Positions 10,377 to 19,154 are shown, numbered from the stretch's first letter. The stretch: DNA of 64,000 nt from Luteibacter sp. UNCMF331Sha3.1 (GCF_900109915.1 NZ_FOBU01000001.1:688764-752763); one strand, 5' to 3'. Numbers and translations: made by a program. The notes: a model not told the origin generated them from the sequence alone.

Positions 10377-11390
10377 TCACTCCTGATCGGCGACGTGCGC
10401 GACCGCGCGACCCTCGGCGATGCGGGCGGACGGCGCCGGCGTGTCCGGCATGGCGCCGCCCACGTGCTCTGCCTCGGCGGCATGCAGCTTCGTCGCCTCG
10501 GGAAGCGACGGCTCCGCTGCGACTTCCGGCGAAAGCGCGGCCTTCGCCGCCTCGCGCGTCATCACCACGATGCTGATGCGCCGATTGATCGGCGCCGCCG
10601 GATCCGCCTTGTCGAACGGCACGGACGCGGCGAGGCCGACGACGCGTGCGACCTTGTCGGGCACCATGCCGCCTTCGACGAGCGTGCGCCGCGCGGCGTT
10701 CGCACGATCCGCGGAGAGCTCCCAGTTGCCGTAGGCGCTGTCGGCACTCACGTAGCGTGCGCTATCGGTATGGCCCGAGATACTGATGGTGTTCGACACC
10801 TGGTTCACGAAGCCGGCGAGCTCGTGCAGGATCTGCACCGTATAGGCCTTCATCACGCCGCTGCCCGTGTCGAACATCGGGCGATTCTGCTTGTCGACGA
10901 TCTGGATACGCAGGCCTTCCGACGTGATGTCGAGCAGCAGCTGATCCTTGTAGGGCGCCATCGCCTGACTCTTCGCGATCGCTTCCTTCAGGTCGTCCAT
11001 CAGCTTTTCGAGACGGCGCTTTTCCTGTTCCTTCGCAAGCTTGTCGACCTCGGCCGCGGCCGGCTTCGCGAACGCCTGCTGGTCGCCCGGACCCTTCGGC
11101 AGATCCATCGCACCGCCCAGCTTGATCATGCTCGTGCTCGCGCCGCCGGGACCCATCTTGCCCGAGGGCGCCATGGTCGACTGACCCGGCGTCATGCTCG
11201 GGTTCTTGAAGTATTCCGAAATGGCGGCGCGCTGCTGTTTGGTTCCGGCGCCCACGAGCCACATGACGAGGAAGAACGCCATCATCGCGGTCACGAAGTC
11301 CGCGTACGCCACCTTCCATGCGCCACCGTGGTGACCGTGGCCTCCGCCGCGCTTCTTGCGGACGATGATGACTTGCTTCAGTTCGCTCAT
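10377..11390 (-). CDS. motB: MotB, flagellar motor stator protein
   Basis: This 337-residue stator subunit has a single N-terminal transmembrane segment AYADFVTAMMAFFLVMWLV. Asp31 in this segment is the proton-carrying residue of the family. A plug and linker region and a C-terminal OmpA-like peptidoglycan-binding domain (ISGHTDSARY, ELSADRANAARR) follow. The KKRGGGHGHHGGAWKVAYADF start is typical of MotB. With MotA it forms the proton-driven stator anchored to peptidoglycan. Six bases separate it from motA, and both follow a sigma-28-like promoter. The rotor, hook and filament genes are not in the window. Confidence 0.96.
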   Translation of the reverse strand: MSELKQVIIVRKKRGGGHGHHGGAWKVAYADFVTAMMAFFLVMWLVGAGTKQQRAAISEYFKNPSMTPGQSTMAPSGKMGPGGASTSMIKLGGAMDLPKGPGDQQAFAKPAAAEVDKLAKEQEKRRLEKLMDDLKEAIAKSQAMAPYKDQLLLDITSEGLRIQIVDKQNRPMFDTGSGVMKAYTVQILHELAGFVNQVSNTISISGHTDSARYVSADSAYGNWELSADRANAARRTLVEGGMVPDKVARVVGLAASVPFDKADPAAPINRRISIVVMTREAAKAALSPEVAAEPSLPEATKLHAAEAEHVGGAMPDTPAPSARIAEGRAVAHVADQE

Positions 11391-11396
11391 GGCGAC

Positions 11397-12251
11397 TTAC
11401 CGTGCCGCCTTGAGGTGGGCTTCGAGGTCCTGGAACGTCGGACGGGTGGTCGACTTCAGCGACTTGCGTGCGAACTCGACCGACACCATCGGGTTGTAGC
11501 CGCGGAGGTTCGCCATCAGGGCGACCTTCACGCATTCGAACGCCTTGCCGTCGGTATTGACGCGCGACTCCATCGCCGCGGACAGCGGACCGATGAAGCC
11601 GTACGACAGCAGGATGCCCAGGAACGTGCCGACCAGCGCGCCCGCGATGTGCTCGCCGATGACGGCCGCGTCGCCGTCGATGGATTTCATGGTGATCACG
11701 ATGCCGAGCACGGCCGCCACGATGCCGAAGCCCGGCAGCGCGTCCGCCATTTTCTGCACCGCGAGCGCAGGAACCATGGCCTCGTGGTGATGGGTCTCGA
11801 GCTCGACCTCGAGCAGCGATTCGAGTTCGTGCGGATCCATGCTGCCGCCGACGATGAGACGCAGGCAGTCGGTGATGAAGTCGATCAGGTGGTGTTCCGC
11901 GACGAGGCGCGGATACGCCGAGAACAGGGAGCTGTTCGCGGGATCCTCGATGTGCGCCTCCATGCCCAGCTGACCTTCCTTGCGCATCTTCGTGAAGATG
12001 TCATAGAGCAGGGACAGCAGGTCGACGTAGTCCTGCTTGTGATACTTCGGCCCCTTGAACAGAGCCAGCGCGTCGCGGCCGGCGCCCTTGACGACGTCCA
12101 TCGAGTTCGCGCTGACGAAGGCGCCGACGGCGGCACCGAAGATGATCAGCAACTCGTACGGCTGCCACAGTGCGGCGATTTCGCCGTGCGAAAGCACGTA
12201 GCCGCCCAGCACCGACGCGAGGACGACGATAAAACCAATGATGACCAACAT
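11397..12251 (-). CDS. motA: MotA, flagellar motor stator proton channel
   Basis: This 284-residue protein has the N-terminus MLVIIGFIVVLASVLGGY and four predicted membrane helices. The cytoplasmic loop in the middle interacts with the rotor protein FliG. PGFGIVAAVLGIVITM and GALVGTFLGILLSYGF hold the prolines and hydrophobic faces of helices 3 and 4 of MotA. ATG 12251 is preceded by a GGGAGAAG Shine-Dalgarno. It is transcribed with motB, probably from the FliA-type promoter just upstream. Confidence 0.95.
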   Translation of the reverse strand: MLVIIGFIVVLASVLGGYVLSHGEIAALWQPYELLIIFGAAVGAFVSANSMDVVKGAGRDALALFKGPKYHKQDYVDLLSLLYDIFTKMRKEGQLGMEAHIEDPANSSLFSAYPRLVAEHHLIDFITDCLRLIVGGSMDPHELESLLEVELETHHHEAMVPALAVQKMADALPGFGIVAAVLGIVITMKSIDGDAAVIGEHIAGALVGTFLGILLSYGFIGPLSAAMESRVNTDGKAFECVKVALMANLRGYNPMVSVEFARKSLKSTTRPTFQDLEAHLKAAR

Positions 12252-12276
12252 GAAGACTTCTCCCGATCCGGACATT

Positions 12277-12303
12277 TTATCGGCCGGACCGGCACGAAAT
12301 TGA
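12277..12303 (-). promoter_or_regulatory. Sigma-28 (FliA) promoter of motA-motB
   Basis: On the minus strand TCAA (12303-12300), a 15-bp spacer and GCCGATAA (12284-12277) match the flagellar consensus TAAA-N15-GCCGATAA, with a perfect -10. It lies 26 bp upstream of the motA ATG. This places motAB in the late flagellar class. Confidence 0.75.
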
Positions 12304-12330
12304 GGCAGTGCATCATGGTTTTCGGCAAGA

Positions 12331-13644
12331 TTAGTCCGCAGGCTCCAGCGGCCCCGGATAACGGGGGAAGACCAGCCGGATGCGGGTGCCGACACCTAGC
12401 TCGCTCTCGATCTCGATGGCGCCGCCCGCCTGCGCGACGGTGCCGTAGACCTGCGCCAGGCCGAGGCCGGAGCCGCCTTCCTTGGTCGTGAAATAGGGTT
12501 CGAAGAGGCGCTGGCGCACCTCGTCGGGCATGCCGCCACCCGTATCCGCGATGCTGACGAACACCTGGCGAACGTTCACGGCGTCGTGCGCGAAGTCCGA
12601 CGGCACCGCCTCGCACGCGCGCTCGCCCACCTCGATCACCACATGCCCGAAGCCACTCATGGCGTCGCGGGCGTTGAGACACACGTTCATAAGCGCCTGC
12701 TCCGTGCCGTGCCGGTCGAGCCAGACGGGCAACGCGCCGGGCTGCCGGTAGACCTCCACGCCCACGCGGCCGCCGAGGGCATGACGCGCGAAATCGGCGA
12801 AAGCCATCACGAGGTCGCCCAGATCGATCGCTTCCGGCTGCGACTGCTGGTTGCGCGCAAAGGCGAGCAGACGGCGGGTGAGTGCCGTGGCATGTCGCGC
12901 GCCCTCCACCGCGTAGGTCACCATGCGCCGGTGGCGCGGCGAGAGCTCGTCGCCCTCGTCCTGCAGTCCGGATAGGCTGACGATCACCGTCTGCAGCATG
13001 TTGTTGAAATCGTGGGCGATGCCGCTGACGAGTTGCCCGATCGCCTGCTGCTTCTGCGCCTGGCGCGCACTGGCCTCGGCGAGCTCCCGGGCATGGTTGA
13101 CCAGTTCGAGCTGCTCGCTGACGCCGGCAAGCTGGCGCTCGGCGTCCCGGCGGGCGCCGTGCTCGGACTCGAGGCGCTCCATCAGCGTCCCGTAACGTGT
13201 CGATGCGGACACCGAACTCGCCACCGTCTGGTTGAGGCGGTCCTGCAGGAGTTCGATGATCGACTCGAGCGACGCCTGCAACTCGACGCGCTCGGTGACG
13301 TCGCGGCTGATCACGATGAAGTGGTCGAGCTCGTCGTCGGCGACGACGGGGGCGATCGTCACCTCCCACCAGCGCGGCAGACCGGCGGCCGGACGGCGGG
13401 TGCCGACGAAGTCGACCCGCTCTCCCGCGGCGGCGCGTTCGAGCGCGCGTCCCACCATGGCGCGGGCTTCCTCGGGCCAGAGGTCGAGCCATGGGCGCCC
13501 CAACAGGCGCTCCGGGCCTTCTGGGGCAAGTGCGGCACAGCCATGTCCCGCCACGAAGCGGATCACGCCATCCCGGTCGAGCTCCTTCATACAGTCGGAG
13601 GATGCCTCGACGAACTGTCTATACCGCCCATCCCAGTCGCTCAT
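12331..13644 (-). CDS. Soluble PAS-domain sensor histidine kinase
   Basis: This 437-residue kinase has no signal peptide or membrane helix, so it is cytoplasmic. A PAS-like domain covers about residues 10-115, a coiled coil about 115-200, and the dimerisation/H-box is QLVSGIAHDFNNML with phospho-acceptor His211. The ATPase boxes are NVCLNARDAM (N box), DTGGGMP and GGSGLGLAQVYG (G boxes). The AHDFNN form of the H-box is typical of hybrid-like kinases, but no receiver domain is attached. No response regulator gene lies nearby. It is just upstream of motAB on the same strand, separated by 79 bp with its own FliA-like promoter for motAB. A role in motility is possible but unproven. Confidence 0.9.
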   Translation of the reverse strand: MSDWDGRYRQFVEASSDCMKELDRDGVIRFVAGHGCAALAPEGPERLLGRPWLDLWPEEARAMVGRALERAAAGERVDFVGTRRPAAGLPRWWEVTIAPVVADDELDHFIVISRDVTERVELQASLESIIELLQDRLNQTVASSVSASTRYGTLMERLESEHGARRDAERQLAGVSEQLELVNHARELAEASARQAQKQQAIGQLVSGIAHDFNNMLQTVIVSLSGLQDEGDELSPRHRRMVTYAVEGARHATALTRRLLAFARNQQSQPEAIDLGDLVMAFADFARHALGGRVGVEVYRQPGALPVWLDRHGTEQALMNVCLNARDAMSGFGHVVIEVGERACEAVPSDFAHDAVNVRQVFVSIADTGGGMPDEVRQRLFEPYFTTKEGGSGLGLAQVYGTVAQAGGAIEIESELGVGTRIRLVFPRYPGPLEPAD

Positions 13645-13738
13645 GGCGCGTGGCCGCCCGTCACCGAAGATTGTGGGATATGACGCACCGCGGCATGGTC
13701 CGCTGTCAATACGGACCGAGGACAGATGCCGGGCGTCG

Positions 13739-14002
13739 TCACTCCTTGTCGTCGTCGAAACCGGTTTCGCCTTCGGCGAACACGGGCGCGCCGTCTTCTT
13801 CCACGCCCAGCACGAGGCCCAGCGCCTTTTCCGCGGCCTCCGCGGCGGCGGATTCCTCGCGGAAACTGCGGTTGTCGTACACCGTGAAGTAGCTCGGATA
13901 GCTGCCATCGGCGGGATGGGACGACAGCAGGGCCGTGTAGCGCGAGCCGTCGCGGGACGCGCTGCTGCGGAGGGTGAAACCGGGAAATTCGCGTTCTGCC
14001 AT
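13739..14002 (-). CDS. Small acidic protein of unknown function (87 aa)
   Basis: The protein begins MAEREFPGFTLRSSASRDGSRYTALLSS and ends with an acidic tail GETGFDDDKE. It contains no signal peptide, membrane segment or known motif. Codon use fits the genome, with G/C in third positions. It lies upstream of the histidine kinase on the same strand, with a 94-bp gap. I do not recognise it. Confidence 0.6.
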   Translation of the reverse strand: MAEREFPGFTLRSSASRDGSRYTALLSSHPADGSYPSYFTVYDNRSFREESAAAEAAEKALGLVLGVEEDGAPVFAEGETGFDDDKE

Positions 14003-14205
14003 GGATCGGACCTCGACGTGGAACGAAAGTCTAGCTTAGCCAGAGGCTTGCCCGAGCTCTTGCATGAAAAGCGTTATCAATCAACACAATGTTGCGGCGC
14101 TCAGCACTTGCCTCCCCTCGATTTGTACGGTATTTCGTACGTCAAGCAACGTCACGATATCTTCATGTCGTTGCGAAACAGGGGAAACACAGGGGCAACC
14201 GCAGC

Positions 14206-14445
14206 ATGAACCTCATCACCACCGCGTCGCCGTCCCGGCGTCTCGCGTGGGCCGTCGCAACCGTACTCGCGCTCGCCGGCATCGTCGGCCTGGCTCTCGC
14301 TCCGCAAGTTGCGGCCGCGATCCCGCGCACCGGCATTCAGATGGTCTACGCCTGGCTCTGCGCATCGCTCGTCGGCTCCGCCTATGTCGTCGTCACGCTG
14401 GCAAACGACAACGAAGGCGCGACGGACGATGGAGACGATTTCTGA
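14206..14445 (+). CDS. Small membrane protein of unknown function (79 aa)
   Basis: ATG 14206 is preceded by AGGGG about 10 bp upstream. The protein has two hydrophobic segments (AWAVATVLALAGIVGLAL and MVYAWLCASLVGSAYVVVTL) and a hydrophilic acidic tail (ANDNEGATDDGDDF), so it probably spans the membrane twice. A U-rich intrinsic terminator follows 25 bp after the stop, supporting a real transcription unit. No function is proposed. Confidence 0.6.
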   Translation: MNLITTASPSRRLAWAVATVLALAGIVGLALAPQVAAAIPRTGIQMVYAWLCASLVGSAYVVVTLANDNEGATDDGDDF

Positions 14446-14470
14446 TCCCAGGGATGAGGGATGTCTGACG

Positions 14471-14500
14471 AAAAGCCCGCCACTTTGGCGGGCTTTTTTT
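14471..14500 (+). terminator. Intrinsic terminator after the small membrane protein gene
   Basis: AGCCCGCC-ACTTT-GGCGGGCT is an 8-bp GC-rich stem followed by a run of T. It is flanked by A on the left, so it could also work on the opposite strand. Confidence 0.85.
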
Positions 14501-14511
14501 GTGCTGGGTGC

Positions 14512-14795
14512 GGCTCGGCTTCGCCATCGCGTTGGGTTTCGCGTGGCCGCGAAGAGCCGTCGGCCCTCACCCTCGGCGCTCCGAGCTCCGGCGTCGCTTG
14601 GGTAAGGAGGCCGCTGCGCGGCCATGTCTGATGGCTTACGCCCCGGCGCGCACGGGCTTCGCGCGGGGGGTTTCGATTCGGCCTCCGTGCCTCAACGAAA
14701 ACGGCCGGCCATCCGGGCCGGCCCCCTTCGGGCCTTTTCCGCGCGAATCCCTCACCTCCACAAGTCGCGCCGAGGGTGAGGGCCGACGGCTCTGC
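14512..14795 (+). repeat. Left arm of the composite inverted repeat
   Basis: It runs from GGCTCGGCTTCGCC to CCGACGGCTCTGCC. Its own ends are complementary (GAGCCGTCGGCCCTCACCCT near 14554 against AGGGTGAGGGCCGACGGCTC near 14793), so the arm alone can fold into a long hairpin. It includes a second palindromic core CGGCCGGCC...GGGCCGGCC near 14702. Confidence 0.8.
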
Positions 14796-14913
14796 CGGCT
14801 GTTGAGGCGCCGGGCGGGGGATGCAGCCGCGCGGGAAGCCTGCCAGCGACGAGGTGCGAGCAAGCCTGCTGGCGATGGGTGCTCGCCACGAGCGATGCCT
14901 TTGCCCGGTGCTC

Positions 14914-14981
14914 TGTGGGAGCGGCCTTGGCCGCGATGGGGCTCGCGGCAAGCACCCATCGCGGCCGAGGCCGCTCCCACA
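14914..14981. repeat. REP-like palindrome, class II copy 1
   Basis: The arms TGTGGGAGCGGCCTTGGCCG and its near-perfect complement flank a central GATGGG...CCCATC. It belongs to the GTGGGAGC family found elsewhere in the window. Confidence 0.85.
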
Positions 14982-15140
14982 GACAGCCAAAAGCTTGCCG
15001 CTGTAGCAGCTCCTACCAACAGCTGGCCTCGCCGAGGCGCCAGGTGGCGAAGCAGCCGCCAGGAAATCCCGCTGGCGATAACACGGCTACCGCCGGGTGG
15101 GAGCCAGCCTGCTGGCGATGGGTACTCGCCGCCGCAATTC

Positions 15141-15209
15141 TGTGGGAGCGGCCTTGGCCGCGATGGGTGCTCGCGGCAAGCTCCCATCGCGGCCAAGGCC
15201 GCTCCCACA
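15141..15209. repeat. REP-like palindrome, class II copy 2
   Basis: It is almost identical to the copy at 14914 and ends in GGCCGCTCCCACA. Predicted stem arms exceed 25 bp. Confidence 0.85.
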
Positions 15210-15378
15210 GACAGCCAAAAGCTTGCCGCTGTAGCGGCTCCTACCAACAGCTGGCCTCGCCAACCGCCGAGGCGCCGGGTGGCGAAGCAGCCGTCAGGAA
15301 ATCCCGCTGGCGATAACACGGCTACCGCCGGGTGGGAGCCAGCCTGCTGGCGATGGGTACTCGCCGCCGAAGCAGTTC

Positions 15379-15406
15379 TGTGGGAGCGGCCTTGGCCGCT
15401 CCCACA
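15379..15406. repeat. REP-like palindrome, class II copy 3 (short)
   Basis: TGTGGGAGCGGCC followed by its complement forms a compact perfect hairpin. The central part seen in copies 1 and 2 is deleted. Confidence 0.8.
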
Positions 15407-15464
15407 AAAAGCCAAGAGCTCGCCGCTATAGCGGCTCCTACACAGGCAGTTTGCCTCGCGGATT

Positions 15465-15746
15465 GGCAGAGCCGTCGGCCGCCGCCCTCGGCGCGACTTG
15501 CGGAACCGAGCGCGGCGAGCGGATCAGGCCCGCAGGGGGCCGGCCCGGACGGCCGGCCGTTTTCGTCGAGGCAGGAGCCGAGTCGAAAACCCCCGCTCGC
15601 CGCGCGGGCGCGCAGGGGCGTCAGCCATAGGACACGGCCGCGCAGCGGCATCCTTTCCCAAGCGACGGTGAAGCCCGGAGCGCCGAGGGCGGTGGCCGAC
15701 GGCTCTTCGCGGCCACGCGAAACCCAACGCGATGGCGCAGCCGAGC
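15465..15746 (-). repeat. Right arm of the composite inverted repeat
   Basis: Read on the minus strand it follows the left arm from GGCTCGGCTGCGCCATCGCG to GCCGACGGCTCTGCC, with scattered substitutions and short indels. The same element is therefore present twice in opposite orientation around the tandem core. Confidence 0.8.
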
Positions 15747-15827
15747 CGGAGCAACGAGGGCGCCGGCCGACGGCTCTTCGCGCTAACGCGAGGCAAAGCG
15801 CGACAGCGCAAGCCGAGCCGTCACAAA

Positions 15828-15857
15828 CAAAAAAGCCCGTCCAAAGACGGGCCTTTT
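15828..15857 (-). terminator. Intrinsic terminator after secF
   Basis: Read on the minus strand, GGCCCGTC-TTT-GGACGGGC is followed by TTTTTTG. It begins 26 bp after the secF stop and ends the tgt-yajC-secD-secF unit. Confidence 0.85.
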
Positions 15858-15882
15858 CGCCGTACCGAAGCGCATCCCAGGA

Positions 15883-16845
15883 TCAGGGGCGGCGCTCGAG
15901 TTCCGGGTCTTCCTTGCTGCGCGGCATCAGGTCCTGCTTCGACACGCCGAGCCAGAGGAGGATCGGGCTGGCGACGAAGATGGACGAGAGGGTACCGACG
16001 ACGATACCGATCAGCATCGTGATGGCGAAGCCGTGAACCACCGGGCCGCCGATGAAGAACAGGGCCGCCATGGTGATGCCGGTGAACAGCGAGGTGATGA
16101 TGGTTCGCGACAGCGTGCTGTTGATCGAACGATTCAGCACTTCTTCCGGCGTGGCGTTGCGGCTGGAGCGGAAGAGTTCGCGGACGCGGTCGAACACGAC
16201 GACCTTGTCGTTGATCGAATAGCCGACGACCGCCAGCACGGATGCGAGAACGGTCAGATCGAACTCGCGCTGCGTGATGGCGAAGATGCCGAGCGTCACC
16301 AGCACGTCGTGGATTTCCGTGGCCAGGGCCGCGATCGCGAAGCGCTTCTCGAAGCGGATCCACAGGTAGCCCATGATGCCGACGATGACGAAGATCACGG
16401 CGACGATACCGTCGCTGCGCAGTTCCTCACCAACCTGCGGACCGACGAACGAGCGGCTCTTCATCGTGACGTCCGGACGCGTCGCCTTGAGCGCCGCGAC
16501 GACATCGGCGGCGACCTTCACGGCCGCCTCGTCGTTGCTGAGCTGGCCCGCGCCGGTGTCGCCCTTCGGCTGCATGCGCACGGTGAATTCGCGTGAACCG
16601 CCCACCGCCTGCACCAGCGGGTTCTCGAGACCGGCATGCTCCAGCGCGGAGCGCACTTCGTTGACCTCGATCGGCGTGGTGTATTCCACGACGACCGCGA
16701 CACCGCCCTGGAAGTCCTGGCCGTAGTTGAAACCCTTGGTCACGATCAGCGCGATCGAACCGATCATGAGCAGGATCGCGAGGCCGATGCTGAATTTGCG
16801 CAGGCCGAGGAAGTTGAAGTTCGAATTGTGGTTGAAGATTTCCAT
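15883..16845 (-). CDS. secF: SecF, Sec translocon accessory subunit
   Basis: This 320-residue inner-membrane protein has six predicted membrane segments. KGFNYGQDFQGGVAVVVEY is the conserved periplasmic entry motif (family G-x-D-F-x-G-G). VVGYSINDKVVVFDRVRE is the conserved D/E-rich loop of SecF. With SecD and YajC it uses the proton gradient to complete protein export. ATG 16845 has GGGGAGGAACGCC upstream. It is 14 bp after secD and ends the operon before an intrinsic terminator. Confidence 0.96.
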   Translation of the reverse strand: MEIFNHNSNFNFLGLRKFSIGLAILLMIGSIALIVTKGFNYGQDFQGGVAVVVEYTTPIEVNEVRSALEHAGLENPLVQAVGGSREFTVRMQPKGDTGAGQLSNDEAAVKVAADVVAALKATRPDVTMKSRSFVGPQVGEELRSDGIVAVIFVIVGIMGYLWIRFEKRFAIAALATEIHDVLVTLGIFAITQREFDLTVLASVLAVVGYSINDKVVVFDRVRELFRSSRNATPEEVLNRSINSTLSRTIITSLFTGITMAALFFIGGPVVHGFAITMLIGIVVGTLSSIFVASPILLWLGVSKQDLMPRSKEDPELERRP

Positions 16846-16859
16846 GGCGTTCCTCCCCG

Positions 16860-18743
16860 TCAGACCGACAGGGTCTTGAGCTTGCGGCCGCCGTGGATCA
16901 GCGCGGTGATGGCATGCGTGACCGTCACCGACGTGAACATCGACGTGAGGATACCGATGAACAGCGTGACGCCAAAGCCCTTGATCGGGCCCGAGCCCAT
17001 GGTCATCAGGCCCAGCGCGGCGAGCAGATGCGTGACGTTGGCATCGAGAATCGTGGCCCAGGCCTTGTCGTAACCCGTGCGGATCGCCGCCAGCGGCGAC
17101 GAGCCGTTGCGCAGTTCTTCGCGGATGCGTTCGCAGATGAGCACGTTCGCGTCGATCGCCATACCCAGCGTCAGCACGATACCGGCGATGCCCGGCATCG
17201 TGAGCGTGACGCCGATGAGCGACATGACGGCCACGAGCAGCACGAGGTTGAAGAAGAGCGCGACGTCGGCGACGAGGCCGAAGAGCTTGTAGTAGATCGC
17301 GGCGGCGAGCAGCACGAGGCCGAGACCGAGCATCACCGCCTTGAAGCCCTTGTCGATGTTGTCCGCGCCGAGGCTCGGACCGATCACGCTCTCGCCGACG
17401 ATGTCGACCGGCGCGGCGAGGGAACCGCCGCGCAGTAGCAGTGCCAGCTCGGAGGCTTCCTGATCGCTCGGGAGGCCGTTGGTCGAGAACTGCTTGCCGA
17501 ACGGGGAACTGATGTTGGCGTAGTTGATCACCTCTTCGGTAATCTTCGGCGTCTTCACTTCCTTGCCGTCGACCATCTTCGTCTCGACCGTGCGCGTGAT
17601 GTAGAGCACCGCCATCGGCTTGCCGACGTTGTCGTTGGTGAACTCCTGCATCTTGCGCGCGCCGGCGCTGTTCAGCGAGACGCTGACGTTGGGCGAACCG
17701 TTCTGCTGGTCGCGACCGGACACGGCGCTGGTCAGCTCGTCGCCCTTCGCGATCACCTTCTTGCTGAGCAGATACGGGCGGCGGCCCTGCTCCTTGCTGC
17801 CGTAGTACAGCTTCGCGTCGGGCGGCACGCTGCCCGAATTGGCGGCATCGATCGCCTGCTGCGGCGTGTACAGGCCCGCGCGGTACTCCAGCGTGGCCGT
17901 CGCGCCGATGATCTTCTTCGCCTCGGCGGTGTCCTGCACACCCGCGAGCTCGACGATGATCTGGTTCGGGCCCTGCTGCTGGATCAGCGGTTCGGACACA
18001 CCCAGCGCATTCACACGCTGGCGCAGCGTGGTGACGTTCTGCGTGATCGTGCTCTGCGCGAGCTCGCGCAGCTTGGCCGGCTTGACCGTGGCATTGAGAA
18101 GGAACCGGTTGCCGGTGGTCGGGCCGTCGGTCACCGTGAGGTCCGGGTAATCCGTGCCGATCAGCGTGGCCGCCTGCTGGCGGTCGGCGTCGGTGCGAAG
18201 CACGACGCTGACACCCTGACCGCGTGCATTGCGGTTCACGGAGTCGTACGAGACGTTCTTGTCGCGGAGCAGCGAACGGATGTCGTCCGCGTAGCGCGTC
18301 TCCTGCGCGTCGATGACGGCGTTCTGGTCGACTTCCATAAGGAAGTGCACGCCGCCCTGGAGATCGAGACCCAGCGGCATCGAGTTCGCGTGGATGCCGC
18401 GCAGCCACGCCGGAACGGTGGACGCGAGATTCAGCGCCACCGTGTAGTTCTCGCCGAGGCCCGCGCGGAGGGCGTCGGACGCCTTCGTCTGCGCATCCAC
18501 GTTCGGGAAACGTGCCAGCAGGCGCGTGGCCTTGTCATCGACCTCGATCGAGGTCGCCGGCACCTTCGCGGTGGCCAGCATGGCTTCGACCTTGGTTTTC
18601 AGCGTGGCGTCGACGGCGGAACCGCGGTTGCCCGAAATCTGCACGGCCGGCTGCGGCGGGAAGACGTTCGGCAACGCATACACGATGCCGAACAGCAACA
18701 CGATCACGACCAGCGCGTACTTCCAGCGTGGAAAATCACTCAT
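16860..18743 (-). CDS. secD: SecD, Sec translocon accessory subunit
   Basis: This 627-residue protein has one N-terminal membrane helix, a large periplasmic domain and five C-terminal helices. LGLDLQGGVHFLMEVDQ is the SecD form of the conserved motif. AIDANVLICERIREELRNG is the membrane-proximal loop shared with SecF. It pulls exported proteins out of the SecYEG channel from the periplasmic side. The gene lies between yajC and secF, the standard order. Length agrees with other gammaproteobacterial SecD proteins. Confidence 0.97.
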   Translation of the reverse strand: MSDFPRWKYALVVIVLLFGIVYALPNVFPPQPAVQISGNRGSAVDATLKTKVEAMLATAKVPATSIEVDDKATRLLARFPNVDAQTKASDALRAGLGENYTVALNLASTVPAWLRGIHANSMPLGLDLQGGVHFLMEVDQNAVIDAQETRYADDIRSLLRDKNVSYDSVNRNARGQGVSVVLRTDADRQQAATLIGTDYPDLTVTDGPTTGNRFLLNATVKPAKLRELAQSTITQNVTTLRQRVNALGVSEPLIQQQGPNQIIVELAGVQDTAEAKKIIGATATLEYRAGLYTPQQAIDAANSGSVPPDAKLYYGSKEQGRRPYLLSKKVIAKGDELTSAVSGRDQQNGSPNVSVSLNSAGARKMQEFTNDNVGKPMAVLYITRTVETKMVDGKEVKTPKITEEVINYANISSPFGKQFSTNGLPSDQEASELALLLRGGSLAAPVDIVGESVIGPSLGADNIDKGFKAVMLGLGLVLLAAAIYYKLFGLVADVALFFNLVLLVAVMSLIGVTLTMPGIAGIVLTLGMAIDANVLICERIREELRNGSSPLAAIRTGYDKAWATILDANVTHLLAALGLMTMGSGPIKGFGVTLFIGILTSMFTSVTVTHAITALIHGGRKLKTLSV

Positions 18744-18806
18744 GCCTTACATTCCGTGAAAGCGGCCGTGCGCCGGCCGCGGCTGACGCTATAAGAAGAG
18801 GAAGCC

Positions 18807-19154
18807 TTACGACTTCTTCAGGCTGCCCTTCGGCAGGACCTGGGTGATCGAGCCCTTCTGCACCTGAACGACGGTGCCCGGGGCGATCTCGACACGGACG
18901 AACGACTCGCCCACGTCCTCGATGCGGCCGGCCATGCCGCCGCTCATGACGACCTCGTCGCCCTTGGCCAGCGCGGCGAGAAGGGCGCGGTGCTCCTTCT
19001 GACGCTTCATCTGCGGGCGGATCATCATGAAATAGAAGATGCCGAACAGCACCGCCATCATGATCAGCGGCGAGAAGCCAAAGGCCCCCTGCGGAGCGGC
19101 GCCGGCGGCGGGTGCAGTGGCCTGGGCAATGGCAGCGAACGTCGGAAGGCTCAT
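18807..19154 (-). CDS. yajC: YajC, Sec translocon auxiliary protein
   Basis: This 115-residue protein has one membrane helix (PLIMMAVLFGIFYFMMIRPQ) followed by the family motif RPQMKRQKEH. The rest (LAKGDEVVMSGGMAGRIEDV) is a small cytosolic beta domain. YajC associates with SecDF and the YidC-containing holo-translocon. It sits between tgt and secD, as in most gammaproteobacteria. The stretch before the helix is longer and Ala/Pro-rich, common in Xanthomonadales. Confidence 0.95.
   Translation of the reverse strand: MSLPTFAAIAQATAPAAGAAPQGAFGFSPLIMMAVLFGIFYFMMIRPQMKRQKEHRALLAALAKGDEVVMSGGMAGRIEDVGESFVRVEIAPGTVVQVQKGSITQVLPKGSLKKS

Larger units (their letters stand above)
14914..15440 (+). 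repeat. Tandem repeat core, about 2.3 units of 227-238 bp
   Basis: Units start at 14914, 15141 and 15379, each with TGTGGGAGCGGCCTTGGCCG. Each of the first two contains a long palindrome, then CTCCTACCAACAGCTGGCCT, then CAGGAAATCCCGCTGGCG, then a half-site GTGGGAGCCAGCCTGCTGGC. The third unit stops after a shortened palindrome. The close similarity of units 1 and 2 suggests recent duplication. Confidence 0.85.
14512..15820. repeat. Gene-free composite repeat block, about 1.3 kb
   Basis: The interval between the terminator of the small membrane protein gene and the secF terminator holds no credible gene. It is made of two inverted arms (14512-14795 and 15465-15746, about 80% identical by eye) around a core of two tandem units of about 230 bp plus a truncated third. 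The core contains three GTGGGAGCGGCC-type palindromes. A partial direct copy of the arm end follows at 15747-15820. Open frames inside it translate to Arg/Pro/Ala-rich text and are not genes. Confidence 0.85.

Noticed and set aside
14499-15431. Open frames within the composite repeat (both strands)
   Set aside because: They translate the repeat units and inverted arms; similar texts arise in both orientations, and no start with a ribosome site stands out.
14914-15440. Possible CRISPR array in the tandem repeats
   Set aside because: Units are about 230 bp, with nearly identical 'spacers' and no cas genes; this is a tandem duplication.
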